64,000 nt of DNA from Aldehydirespirator sp965116195 (GTDB taxonomy: Bacteria > Actinomycetota > Acidimicrobiia > Acidimicrobiales > Aldehydirespiratoraceae). A program made the translations under genes and the position numbers. Where the stretch lies: assembly GCA_965116195.1 (NCBI GenBank), contig OZ220491.1:2418001-2482000 (forward strand). The letters are read 5' to 3'. The notes under the pieces are model-generated. The model worked only from the letters and a program-made list of their open reading frames with translations, had not been told where the DNA came from and did not search any database. Positions 7,385 to 14,083 of the stretch are shown here, one piece after another (within the stretch, counting starts at the first letter, position 1; each line of letters starts with the position of its first letter).

Positions 7385-8467
7385 TCACCCTGGCCCCACG
7401 GTTGCGGTGGGGTTGCCTTCAAGTATCAACTGCATGATCTGTGGCACCGAAAAGTCCTCGTGTCGCAGATCCGCCACTTTCCGCCCATGCCGCAAGACAA
7501 CCAAGTGATCAGCAAGTTCAGCCACGTGAGGCAGGGAATGACTGATGATTCCAATCGCCAGACCTGAATCTCGAATCCTCTTCACCAAGTCGAGCACGGC
7601 CCGGGACTCTCGAAGTCCAAGAGCTGATGTCGGTTCGTCCATCAGCACAACGCTGCTCGCCCAATAGGCGGCACGGGCAACTGCCACACATTGTCTTTGC
7701 CCCCCGGACATTGACCCCAGTTCGTCACCGGTGAGACTGGGCAGGTTGATGCTCAGCCCCGACAGTTCCTTTCGAGCACTCTCGATCATCTGCTTTTTCG
7801 CCAGTCGGTTGAAGCCGAATATTCCGCCACGTCGGATTTCTCGTCCCAGAAAGACGTTGGCGGTCACGTCAAGGTTCGGGGCCAGCGCAAGTTCCTGATA
7901 GACCACCTCGACACCCTTGCGTCGAGCGTCCAGAGGGTCATTGAGCACCACGCTCTCACCATCCAGGAGAATCTCCCCCCTGTCGGGCCTGAGGGCTCCG
8001 GTCAACATTTTGACGAGGGTGGATTTGCCGGCACCGTTGTCGCCCACTATCGCCGAGATTTCGCCTCGGTGAAGGGCGATGTCCACGTCAACAACCGCCT
8101 CAATATGGCCGAAACGCTTGCTGAGGTTGCGTGCCTCAAATGCAGGACTGTCGCTGCCTGTAGGCATGCCGCTGCTTGTTGGCGTACCACTGCCTGTAGG
8201 CGTGCCACTGCCTGTAGGCGTGCCACTGCCTGTAGGCGTGCCACTGCCTGTTGGCGTGGTGCAGCCTGTTGATGTGTCGCTGCTCGTGGGCGTGTCGGTA
8301 CTTGCTGGCGTATTGCCGCTTGTAGGCGTGGTGCTGCTCGTGGGCGTGCCGGTACTTGCTGGCGTATTGCCGCTTGTAGGCGTGGTGCTGCTCGTGGGCG
8401 CGCCACTGCTCGTGGGCGTGCCGCTGCTCGTGGGCGTGCCGCTGCCTGTGGGCGTGGTGCTGCTCAC
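7385..8467 (-). CDS. Sugar ABC transporter ATP-binding protein (single-domain, FrcA-like) with repeat N-terminus
   Basis: The C-terminal 250 residues form one complete ABC domain: Walker A GDNGAGKST near residue 145, Q-loop VYQELALAPN, signature MSGGQRQ, Walker B VLMDEPTSALG, and a switch histidine in IISHSLPHV. A single domain with ALGLRES after Walker B fits fructose/ribose-type importers with one ABC domain (FrcA-like) rather than the double-domain RbsA/XylG type. The first roughly 105 residues are 17 hexapeptides of the kind PTGSGT or PTSSGT, not found in the family. GTG 8467 overlaps the permease stop as GTGA, so the pair is translationally coupled and the repeat begins within a few codons of the start. 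Confidence 0.85.
   Translation of the reverse strand: MSSTTPTGSGTPTSSGTPTSSGAPTSSTTPTSGNTPASTGTPTSSTTPTSGNTPASTDTPTSSDTSTGCTTPTGSGTPTGSGTPTGSGTPTGSGTPTSSGMPTGSDSPAFEARNLSKRFGHIEAVVDVDIALHRGEISAIVGDNGAGKSTLVKMLTGALRPDRGEILLDGESVVLNDPLDARRKGVEVVYQELALAPNLDVTANVFLGREIRRGGIFGFNRLAKKQMIESARKELSGLSINLPSLTGDELGSMSGGQRQCVAVARAAYWASSVVLMDEPTSALGLRESRAVLDLVKRIRDSGLAIGIISHSLPHVAELADHLVVLRHGRKVADLRHEDFSVPQIMQLILEGNPTATVGPG
8150..8466. repeat. 18-bp tandem repeat forming the N-terminus of the ABC ATPase
   Basis: About seventeen 18-bp units encode Pro/Thr/Ser/Gly hexapeptides. In the plus-strand sequence the cleanest run is four copies of CCACTGCCTGTAGGCGTG around 8187-8260. A higher-order 54-bp block (three hexapeptides) is duplicated at about 8306-8400. 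All changes keep the frame. Confidence 0.85.
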
Positions 8468-9585
8468 GATTTGCCCCAACCCTTGGTGCGGAGGTGGTCA
8501 TATGTGACAGCGAACAGCAGCGCGGTTCCCAGGAACAAGAACTGCGCAGAGACACCAAGATTGAGCAACTGGATGGCGTTGCTGATGATCCCTATGAGAA
8601 CTACTCCCAACAGCGTGCCGAACACAGTGCCTCGGCCACCCGTGAGGGCGGTTCCCCCCAGAATCACGCCGGCCAGAATGGACAACTCCAGCCCAGCCAG
8701 TCCGTTGGCGTCCCCAACTGTCGTGAAGCCCGCGACCAAGACTCCGCTCACGCCGGCGGCAAGAGAACTGAACACATAAAGCTGGAGCCTTCGCCGCTGC
8801 ACCGGAATGCCGGCAAGCCGAGCCATTGCTCCACCCGGAGTACCTCCGATGGCATACCAGTGCCGACCCCAGACGGTGGCGTGCAGCAACCAACCGACGA
8901 TACCGAACACGACAAACATCAGCCACAGAGGCACTGGAACCCCGAAGAGTTCGCCTTGGCCGAGGTATCTCACCTTGCTGCTCACGACCCGCACGACCCT
9001 GCCGTCGGTGATGTAATACGCGAAGCCGCGCACCAGGAACTGCATCCCAACCGTGATAACGAAGGGGTTGATGCCGCCGTAGCTGATGAGGACACCGTTG
9101 ACAAGACCGATCAACGTGCAAGCCCCGAGCGCAAGGATGATGGCAACCGGAGCGCTGGCCCCGTTGTCGAGTGTGACCGCAACGATGGTGCCGCTGAAGG
9201 CCATCACTGCGGCGATGGACAAGTCCAGTCCCCCGCCGATCAGCACCGCCGTGGTGATCGCAGCAACGATCCCCGTGAACGAGACTGCCGTGCCGACATT
9301 GAGGAGGTTCTGGGTTCGCAGGAAGAAGGGTGTGAGCTGTGACACGACCAAGCCCACCCCGAACAGCGCTCCGATCAGACCGAAGTGCTGTGAGCCGGGT
9401 AACCGACGCCGCTTTTTGCGTCGGCGCACGGCAAGCTGACCGTCTCCCCCGGTCGGCAGGGCATCATCTTCTATCGGCAGGATGTCGTCCTCCATCGGCG
9501 GAGCGTCGTACTCAGCAGGCTCAGGCAACACTGACACATCCTGCGGCGACGGTGACGAAACTCGGCCCTCCGGCCCCCCGGTCAT
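8464..9585 (-). CDS. Sugar ABC transporter permease (RbsC/FrcC type)
   Basis: A 373-residue membrane protein of the branched-chain amino acid/sugar permease superfamily. After a charged cytoplasmic N-terminus of about 65 residues, rich in acidic residues and ending in RRRKKRRR, it has eight to ten hydrophobic segments. It also has the family motifs GGGLDLSIAAVMAFSG and GINPFVITVGMQFLVRG, and a late GGTALTGGRGTVFGTLLG segment typical of RbsC-like permeases. It would form the membrane channel for the ATPase encoded immediately downstream. ATG 9585 is preferred over an upstream start that would add 15 cysteine-rich residues. No substrate-binding protein gene is visible in the window. Confidence 0.85.
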   Translation of the reverse strand: MTGGPEGRVSSPSPQDVSVLPEPAEYDAPPMEDDILPIEDDALPTGGDGQLAVRRRKKRRRLPGSQHFGLIGALFGVGLVVSQLTPFFLRTQNLLNVGTAVSFTGIVAAITTAVLIGGGLDLSIAAVMAFSGTIVAVTLDNGASAPVAIILALGACTLIGLVNGVLISYGGINPFVITVGMQFLVRGFAYYITDGRVVRVVSSKVRYLGQGELFGVPVPLWLMFVVFGIVGWLLHATVWGRHWYAIGGTPGGAMARLAGIPVQRRRLQLYVFSSLAAGVSGVLVAGFTTVGDANGLAGLELSILAGVILGGTALTGGRGTVFGTLLGVVLIGIISNAIQLLNLGVSAQFLFLGTALLFAVTYDHLRTKGWGKS

Positions 9586-9656
9586 CAAGCAGCAGTTCCC
9601 GACACCAACGCCGGGCACAAAGCAACACAACCGTCACACGACCACCAAGCTGCATC

Positions 9657-9764
9657 AGTCGTCATGGCCTCAACACATAGACAGAGGTGCGCACGGACAT
9701 TGCGGTCGGGGTTGTTCCGGCTGAGCGAGTCGTCATGGCCTCAACGCACAGACAGAGGTGCGCA
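9657..9764. repeat. 37-bp direct repeat in the ABC operon leader
   Basis: A 37-bp sequence (beginning AGTCGTCATGGCCTCAAC) at 9657-9693 recurs at 9728-9764 with two mismatches, 71 bp apart. It lies in the roughly 270-nt untranslated leader predicted between the promoter at 9859-9888 and the permease start at 9585. No coding role is apparent. Confidence 0.75.
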
Positions 9765-9858
9765 GCCTGAACAGCTGTCGTCTCTGCTGGCGCTCCGCTC
9801 ATCCAACTCCGATCATCACAGGTGTTCGGTATCACCGTGCATCATTTGGCACTGACGA

Positions 9859-9888
9859 ATCATAGTCGTATCACAAACGTAGGGTCAA
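9859..9888 (-). promoter_or_regulatory. Predicted sigma-70-type promoter of the ABC transporter operon
   Basis: On the minus strand TTGACC (9888-9883) and TATGAT (9864-9859) match the -35 and -10 consensus at five of six positions each and are separated by 18 bp. Nothing else reads leftward between it and the permease start. Confidence 0.65.
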
Positions 9889-9983
9889 CGGCCAGCATCT
9901 ACAGGTCACATGCCGACCATGTTCTTTGATCCGAGGGGCCTCCCTTCTGTCGAGAAGAAGTTGCAAACCACGAAACTCACCTA

Positions 9984-10300
9984 CGCCGCCCACCGGTGCG
10001 TTCGCTGCCCAGCGGTTCAATCCCGTAGCTCCGGCGAGAACTGCCACCCTCTACATCAAGGATGTGGCCGAGGCTGCGGATCACCTTGGACTTCGTGAGA
10101 CGGAGGCTGGTGCGAACGTGGTGCTCCTTGAACCCTTTGATCCAGTCGTGTTCGAGCGAGCAACCATGCGCCACGGCCTGCGCTGTGTGGCGGCCAGCCA
10201 GCTTGCCGTTGACCTGCTCACCGGCCCGGGCCGGGAACCGTCACAGGGCGAGGAGATACTCAAGTGGATGAAGGAGAACGAAGATGCCTGGCAAACCTGA
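9984..10300 (+). pseudogene. AbiEi-like antitoxin/transcriptional regulator, C-terminal fragment
   Basis: The last 85 or so residues, from FNPVAPARTATLYIKD to KENEDAW, resemble the C-terminal domain of AbiEi-family antitoxins (type IV toxin-antitoxin, winged-helix regulators). The PFDPVVFERA and VAASQLAVDLLTGPGR segments are typical. The N-terminal DNA-binding part is missing: the upstream frame is unrelated low-complexity sequence. The TGA at 10298-10300 overlaps the ATG of a truncated partner at 10284. Together they are the scar of a deleted two-gene module. The family call is from memory of homologues and is moderately sure. Confidence 0.55.
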
Positions 10301-10334
10301 TCCACTCTACGTGCGCGCCCATCACCGCTCCTGA
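10284..10334 (+). pseudogene. Start of a nucleotidyltransferase-like partner gene, truncated after 16 codons
   Basis: ATG 10284 overlaps the end of the AbiEi-like fragment by 17 bases. It begins MPGKPDPLYV, the usual opening of the nucleotidyltransferase-type gene that follows this antitoxin family in actinobacteria. The frame ends at TGA 10332-10334, and the next sequence is unrelated. It is a remnant of the second gene of the same broken operon. The family call rests on a ten-residue match plus context. Confidence 0.4.
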
Positions 10335-10372
10335 ACTCCAAGAACTGTTGATCTCCAACCTGATCTAAGTTA

Positions 10373-10389
10373 CGGTTATTGGGTAACCG
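10373..10389. promoter_or_regulatory. Small palindrome upstream of the Fic gene
   Basis: CGGTTA (10373-10378) and TAACCG (10384-10389) form a perfect 6-bp inverted repeat with a 5-bp centre. It lies 16 bp before the original Fic start at 10405, where AGAGG serves as ribosome binding site. It could be an operator, but no regulator is evident. Confidence 0.35.
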
Positions 10390-10404
10390 ATACTTAGAGG
10401 ACCT

Positions 10405-10518
10405 ATGGCATCACACTTGCGGAAGCGTTGGGAGGCACAGTTCCAGGGGATGAGTTGACGTGATCGACAGGGGTGCTTCTACGACGCGTACCTTGCCGAT
10501 CCGCTCGCCGACTGGGAG
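10405..10518 (+). pseudogene. Original N-terminus of the Fic gene, cut off by an in-frame TGA
   Basis: ATG 10405, with AGAGG four bases upstream, starts a 17-codon frame beginning MASHLRKRWEA. It stops at TGA 10456-10458 and then continues in the same frame without another stop as RDRQGCFYDAYLADPLADWE directly into the Fic protein. Fic proteins of this type normally start with such a segment, where an arginine codon is expected at the stop. A single CGA-to-TGA change would explain it. Confidence 0.7.
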
Positions 10519-11685
10519 ATGTCGATCTCAGCTGATATCGCCGCCGATGTTGCCGATGCGGAGGCTGCCGTTCGAGCGTTGAACGATGCGGGCACTGCCC
10601 ATGTGAGTTTTGAGGGGCTCGCGCGCTTCTTGCTGCGAGCGGAGTCGGTCGGGTCGTCCAGGATTGAGGGGCTTGAGGTTGCAGCTCGTGGGCTGGCTCA
10701 AGCCGACACCGCGATTGCGCTCGGCGGTGACGCCAACGATCGCGTCGCGGTCGAGGTGATCGGCAACATCGCCGCCATGGAATCGGCGATTGCGCTCGCC
10801 ACCAGCGCCGACTCGTTCGACCTTGATGACCTGCTGTCGGTGCATCGCACGCTGATGGACAATTCGCCCACGCCTGAGCTTGGCGGCCTTGTCCGGGAGG
10901 AGCAGAACTGGATCGGTGGGAGTTCGTTCAACCCGTGCAGCGCGGCGTTTGTCCCGCCACCACCCGAGTACCTTCCAGACCTTTTGGCCGACCTGCTCGA
11001 CTACGTGAACAGCGACGAGCACTCCCCGGTCGTTCAGGCTGCCATCGCCCACGCCCAGTTCGAGACGCTCCACCCGTTCGCCGATGGAAACGGACGCACG
11101 GGCCGTGCGCTGATCCATGTTGTTCTTCGAAGGCGGGGTCTCGCCCCGACCCTCGTGCCACCGATCAGCCTCGTGCTGGCCACATGGCCCGACGACTACG
11201 TCAACGGACTGATGACGTTTCGCCATCTCAGCGAGCCCGACAGCGCCGAGCGATCAGCCGTCGCGGTCGAGTGGCTTCGTATGTTCGCCACCGCCACCAT
11301 CCGAGCCTGCCTTGATGCCGAGACCTACAGCGCAGCAATCAACGACATCACCCTGACTTGGAGATCAAAACTCGGCCGTGTTCGAGCCGACTCAAGCACC
11401 GACCGGCTACTCGGGGTCTTGCCGGGCACACCGATCCTCACCGTCGAGTCGGCAAGCAGGCTCATCGGACGGTCCAAGGCACGCACCACCGGTGCTGTCA
11501 ACGTCTTGGCGCAGGCCGGCGTGCTTTGTCAGCGCAATGTCGGTCGGCAGCGCTACCGAGTGTTCGAGGCAGCCGAAGTACTCGACCTGTTCACCGGACT
11601 CGAACGAGCCCTCGCCAGCCCAACCGGCGACACCAGGGGTGCCCGCCCTGCCCGAACCGTGCCTCAGCATTCCTTGGGCCGCTGA
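10519..11685 (+). CDS. Fic-family protein (putative AMP-transferase), N-terminally truncated
   Basis: This 388-residue frame has the Fic catalytic loop HPFADGNGRTGR at about residues 185-196. It also has an N-terminal SSRIEG motif near residue 43, matching the (S/T)xxxE(G/N) inhibitory helix of class II Fic enzymes, and a C-terminal winged-helix-like region. Fic proteins transfer AMP or other phosphate-containing groups to hydroxyl side chains of target proteins. The true N-terminus is interrupted by an in-frame stop upstream; ATG 10519 is the first in-frame restart, but no ribosome binding site supports it. The protein would lose about 38 residues ahead of the inhibitory helix, so it may be inactive, deregulated or not made. 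Confidence 0.75.
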   Translation: MSISADIAADVADAEAAVRALNDAGTAHVSFEGLARFLLRAESVGSSRIEGLEVAARGLAQADTAIALGGDANDRVAVEVIGNIAAMESAIALATSADSFDLDDLLSVHRTLMDNSPTPELGGLVREEQNWIGGSSFNPCSAAFVPPPPEYLPDLLADLLDYVNSDEHSPVVQAAIAHAQFETLHPFADGNGRTGRALIHVVLRRRGLAPTLVPPISLVLATWPDDYVNGLMTFRHLSEPDSAERSAVAVEWLRMFATATIRACLDAETYSAAINDITLTWRSKLGRVRADSSTDRLLGVLPGTPILTVESASRLIGRSKARTTGAVNVLAQAGVLCQRNVGRQRYRVFEAAEVLDLFTGLERALASPTGDTRGARPARTVPQHSLGR

Positions 11686-11793
11686 GGCATGCCGGGATAG
11701 CAACGAACTCCATCGCAGTTCTTGATACAGAGTCAACCCGTAACTGCGCTCAGGCGATCTGGCATCGTCACCCATCTGGCGCAACCAGCATGT

Positions 11794-12774
11794 CTACTCC
11801 TCCGTCAGAAACCACGGCCTTGACGGAGGCTCATGCTCGTAGAACCGTTCACCCGGTTTGATGGGATCGTCGAGAGCGCGTAGTTGCTGAGCATCAAAGA
11901 GCGATGTCTGCTCCTCCTTGAGGGCTCGACGGTATTTGCGTGCTTCTTCCCTCATCGCCGGAAACTCGGCGGCAGCCCGTGCGTATACGTCACTCATGAT
12001 GCGATGACCGGCCTCGTGATCGGTGGCGAAGATCATGTGATAGATCACATTGCCGCGCTCGTTGCGTACCTCTAGTGGGTGGGTCCACTTGTAGCCAAGG
12101 ACCGACTCCATGCGCCAACGCATCAGATTAACGTAATCTTCGCGTGCGTTCGCCGGGGCAATCTCGTCGTTCAAGCGGGCCGAGTAGATGAAGTCCCAGT
12201 CGGAGGTCCCGAACACTGCGCTGATCGCATCCCGGTGCTCGGGATGCACATCGCAGCCGTCCACGCGAAGCAGGCGCTGGAACATTGAAGGCGAGAACAA
12301 GTAGAAAAGCTCAGCCTTCCACTTTTGTCCCTTCTTGAAGTCGGCGAGCGCGACTAGGGTTTTCCATTTCGCTTCCATGCCGTTCGGGTCAATAAACGCA
12401 AAAGTTGGAGCCCAGCTGAATTGCTTGAGCAGCTCAAGTTCGCTCGGCACGAGTTCATTGGAGTCCCCTCCGCGTAGCTTGAAGTCCCGATCAGGAAAGT
12501 CATGCCGGAGTACGGACTCAAGCATCGGCGCATTGCGCTCGCTCTCGAAGAACCGGAGAATGCTGAAAGGCGGATCGCTGACCGATAGTGCGATCCTCGC
12601 AGAACCGTCCAAAGCCTCGCCGGTCAGCCGGTCTCTGTTCTTTGCTTCACCTGCGAAGGCATCAATGTAGATGGTCTTCTTCGCCTTGAACTTCGTGGCC
12701 GTGGTGAAGGCATCCAGGTAACGACGAAGCACATCCAGTTTCCCTTTGGTCCAGATCCCCCACGCCCGGCCCAT
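11794..12774 (-). CDS. tcmP: Three-Cys-motif partner protein TcmP
   Basis: The 326-residue product matches the TcmP family, named for occurring next to three-Cys-motif proteins. Recognisable parts are the WTKGKLDVLRRYLDAF start, the KTIYIDAFAGEAKN segment, which looks like the GxG loop of a Rossmann methyltransferase-like fold, and FAFIDPNGMEAKWKTL. ATG 12774 is preceded by GGAGG at 5-nt spacing and lies two bases after the stop of the DUF5131 gene, so the two form an operon. Function is not established for the family. The nearby Fic, AbiEi and HsdM relics suggest a defence or nucleic-acid-modification setting, which is inference. Confidence 0.8.
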   Translation of the reverse strand: MGRAWGIWTKGKLDVLRRYLDAFTTATKFKAKKTIYIDAFAGEAKNRDRLTGEALDGSARIALSVSDPPFSILRFFESERNAPMLESVLRHDFPDRDFKLRGGDSNELVPSELELLKQFSWAPTFAFIDPNGMEAKWKTLVALADFKKGQKWKAELFYLFSPSMFQRLLRVDGCDVHPEHRDAISAVFGTSDWDFIYSARLNDEIAPANAREDYVNLMRWRMESVLGYKWTHPLEVRNERGNVIYHMIFATDHEAGHRIMSDVYARAAAEFPAMREEARKYRRALKEEQTSLFDAQQLRALDDPIKPGERFYEHEPPSRPWFLTEE

Positions 12775-12776
12775 GA

Positions 12777-13526
12777 TCAACCTCCGCCAATCAGCACCGG
12801 CAACTCGTTGTGGAGTGCTCCGTCAAGCTCTCGACCGCCGGCCTTGGGGGTTCGACCTCCCCATTGTTTGAAGAAGAAGGCGACTCCTGCGGCACTGCAC
12901 TGGTCACGGAGATCGCGAACCCAGGCCTCCTCTATAGGCCGGGCGTTCGCTCCGCTCTCACCGCCAGCGATCAGCCAGTCAACCAAGGTCAGGTCGAGAT
13001 TGGGCAGCGGGCCGAGGAGAGGCTCCGCACTGACGAAGCGCACCGCAGCGTCAACTGCCCGCAGATGGTCTATTCGGAAGGCGTAGCGATCCGTCTCGAC
13101 GCTGACTCCCATCCAGACATTCTCGGGCCAGTCGAGATCGTCAGCAAACCTCGCAAGACTCTTTGAGCGCTTGGTTAGCACCTGGTAGGTGTGCTGAGGC
13201 GTTTCCGACATGACCTCGAAGACACGCTGAATGAAGTCAAGCGGCACGTCGGGATGGAAGAGGTCGCTCATCGAGTTCACGAAGATCAGTCGTGGCGACT
13301 TCCAGCGGTACGGCGCTTGGAGGGTGTCCTCGTGAAGCGTCAGCGCGAAGCCGGGCCCGCTGGTTCTGGGGTCACCGTCGTTCTGGTACTTCGCCTGCCC
13401 CATCGCTCGCAGTCGCTTGGCCAGAGTCAGGGCGTAGCAATTGTCACAGCCCGGTGATGTCCTGTCACAACCCGTGGTCGGGTTCCAAGTCACCTCCGTC
13501 CACTCAATCCCAGACCGATCAGCCAT
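12777..13526 (-). CDS. DUF5131 (phage Gp37/Gp68-like) three-Cys-motif protein
   Basis: A 249-residue protein beginning MADRSGIEWTEVTWNPTTGC. It has cysteines at 20, 27 and 30 in the pattern C-x6-C-x2-C that gives the three-Cys family its name and suggests an iron-sulfur, radical-SAM-like barrel. Further family landmarks are IFVNSMSDLFHPDV, VLTKRSKSL, WMGVSVE, VSAEPLLG and WLIAGGESG. AGGAG precedes ATG 13526 at suitable spacing. The gene is immediately followed by tcmP, the expected partner. Homologues occur in phages and mobile islands; the reaction is unknown to me. Confidence 0.8.
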   Translation of the reverse strand: MADRSGIEWTEVTWNPTTGCDRTSPGCDNCYALTLAKRLRAMGQAKYQNDGDPRTSGPGFALTLHEDTLQAPYRWKSPRLIFVNSMSDLFHPDVPLDFIQRVFEVMSETPQHTYQVLTKRSKSLARFADDLDWPENVWMGVSVETDRYAFRIDHLRAVDAAVRFVSAEPLLGPLPNLDLTLVDWLIAGGESGANARPIEEAWVRDLRDQCSAAGVAFFFKQWGGRTPKAGGRELDGALHNELPVLIGGG

Positions 13527-13664
13527 TCCCAGAGTGCTCCTGCGCTGTTTCCATACGTACCCATCATAAGTACAGGGTGTGACCCCGCTCATTCGGCATC
13601 ATCGGCCCGACCGCACCGTCAAGGGCCACACCAACACCTCGAAGTTCGGTCCCGCTATCTAGGT

Positions 13665-13802
13665 CTAAGGGTCATCACTTTCACCGCCTACGACATCAAG
13701 GCTCTCGGCCAAGGCCCGGAACTCCTCAAGAGCAGCTTCCAGATTTTCGACAATCTCAGCAGCGATGATGCCAGGCGCGGGGAGGTTGTCGGTGTCTTCA
13801 AG
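13665..13802 (-). pseudogene. HsdM-like type I restriction methyltransferase, C-terminal remnant
   Basis: On the minus strand a 45-codon frame ending at TAG 13667-13665 reads LEDTDNLPAPGIIAAEIVEN, then a helix rich in E and A and a short acidic tail. This resembles the C-terminal end of type I restriction-modification DNA methylases. The frame loses similarity exactly where plus-strand transposase sequence begins, at about 13801. The rest of the hsdMSR locus is absent. Confidence 0.55.
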
Positions 13803-13920
13803 GCAACTACGAACCATCCTGTTCGACTACATCGAAGTGTTCTACAACCGCCAACGCCACCACAGCACACTCGGCCACCGCACCCCCAACCAAACCCACA
13901 CCCACCACCAAGCCGCATGA
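13801..13920 (+). pseudogene. IS3-family transposase OrfB, C-terminal remnant
   Basis: The plus-strand frame ending at TGA 13918-13920 reads LFDYIEVFYNRQRHHSTLGH followed by RTPNQ. This is the C-terminus of the rve integrase domain of IS3-type transposases. Only about 39 codons remain. The sequence just after it (ending near 13970 with GGGGGAGGTCCA) looks like the terminal repeat region of such an element. It abuts the HsdM remnant on the opposite strand. Confidence 0.75.
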
Positions 13921-14083
13921 ACACCACAAACCATCAAAACAACCTGTCCACAAAACCGGGGGAGGTCCACAACCGCTTCGCGTTTCAGATGCCACCATTC
14001 CTACGGGTTGGGGCACGGCCAAAGGTGACGATGCCCTAACTGACGAGTTTACGCAGAACGATTCTCCGCTAGGAGCGCGCCGT

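Noticed and set aside
10456..10458. Selenocysteine codon in the Fic gene
   Set aside because: Fic proteins do not use selenocysteine, the homologous residue is expected to be arginine, and no SECIS-like hairpin is evident directly after the TGA.
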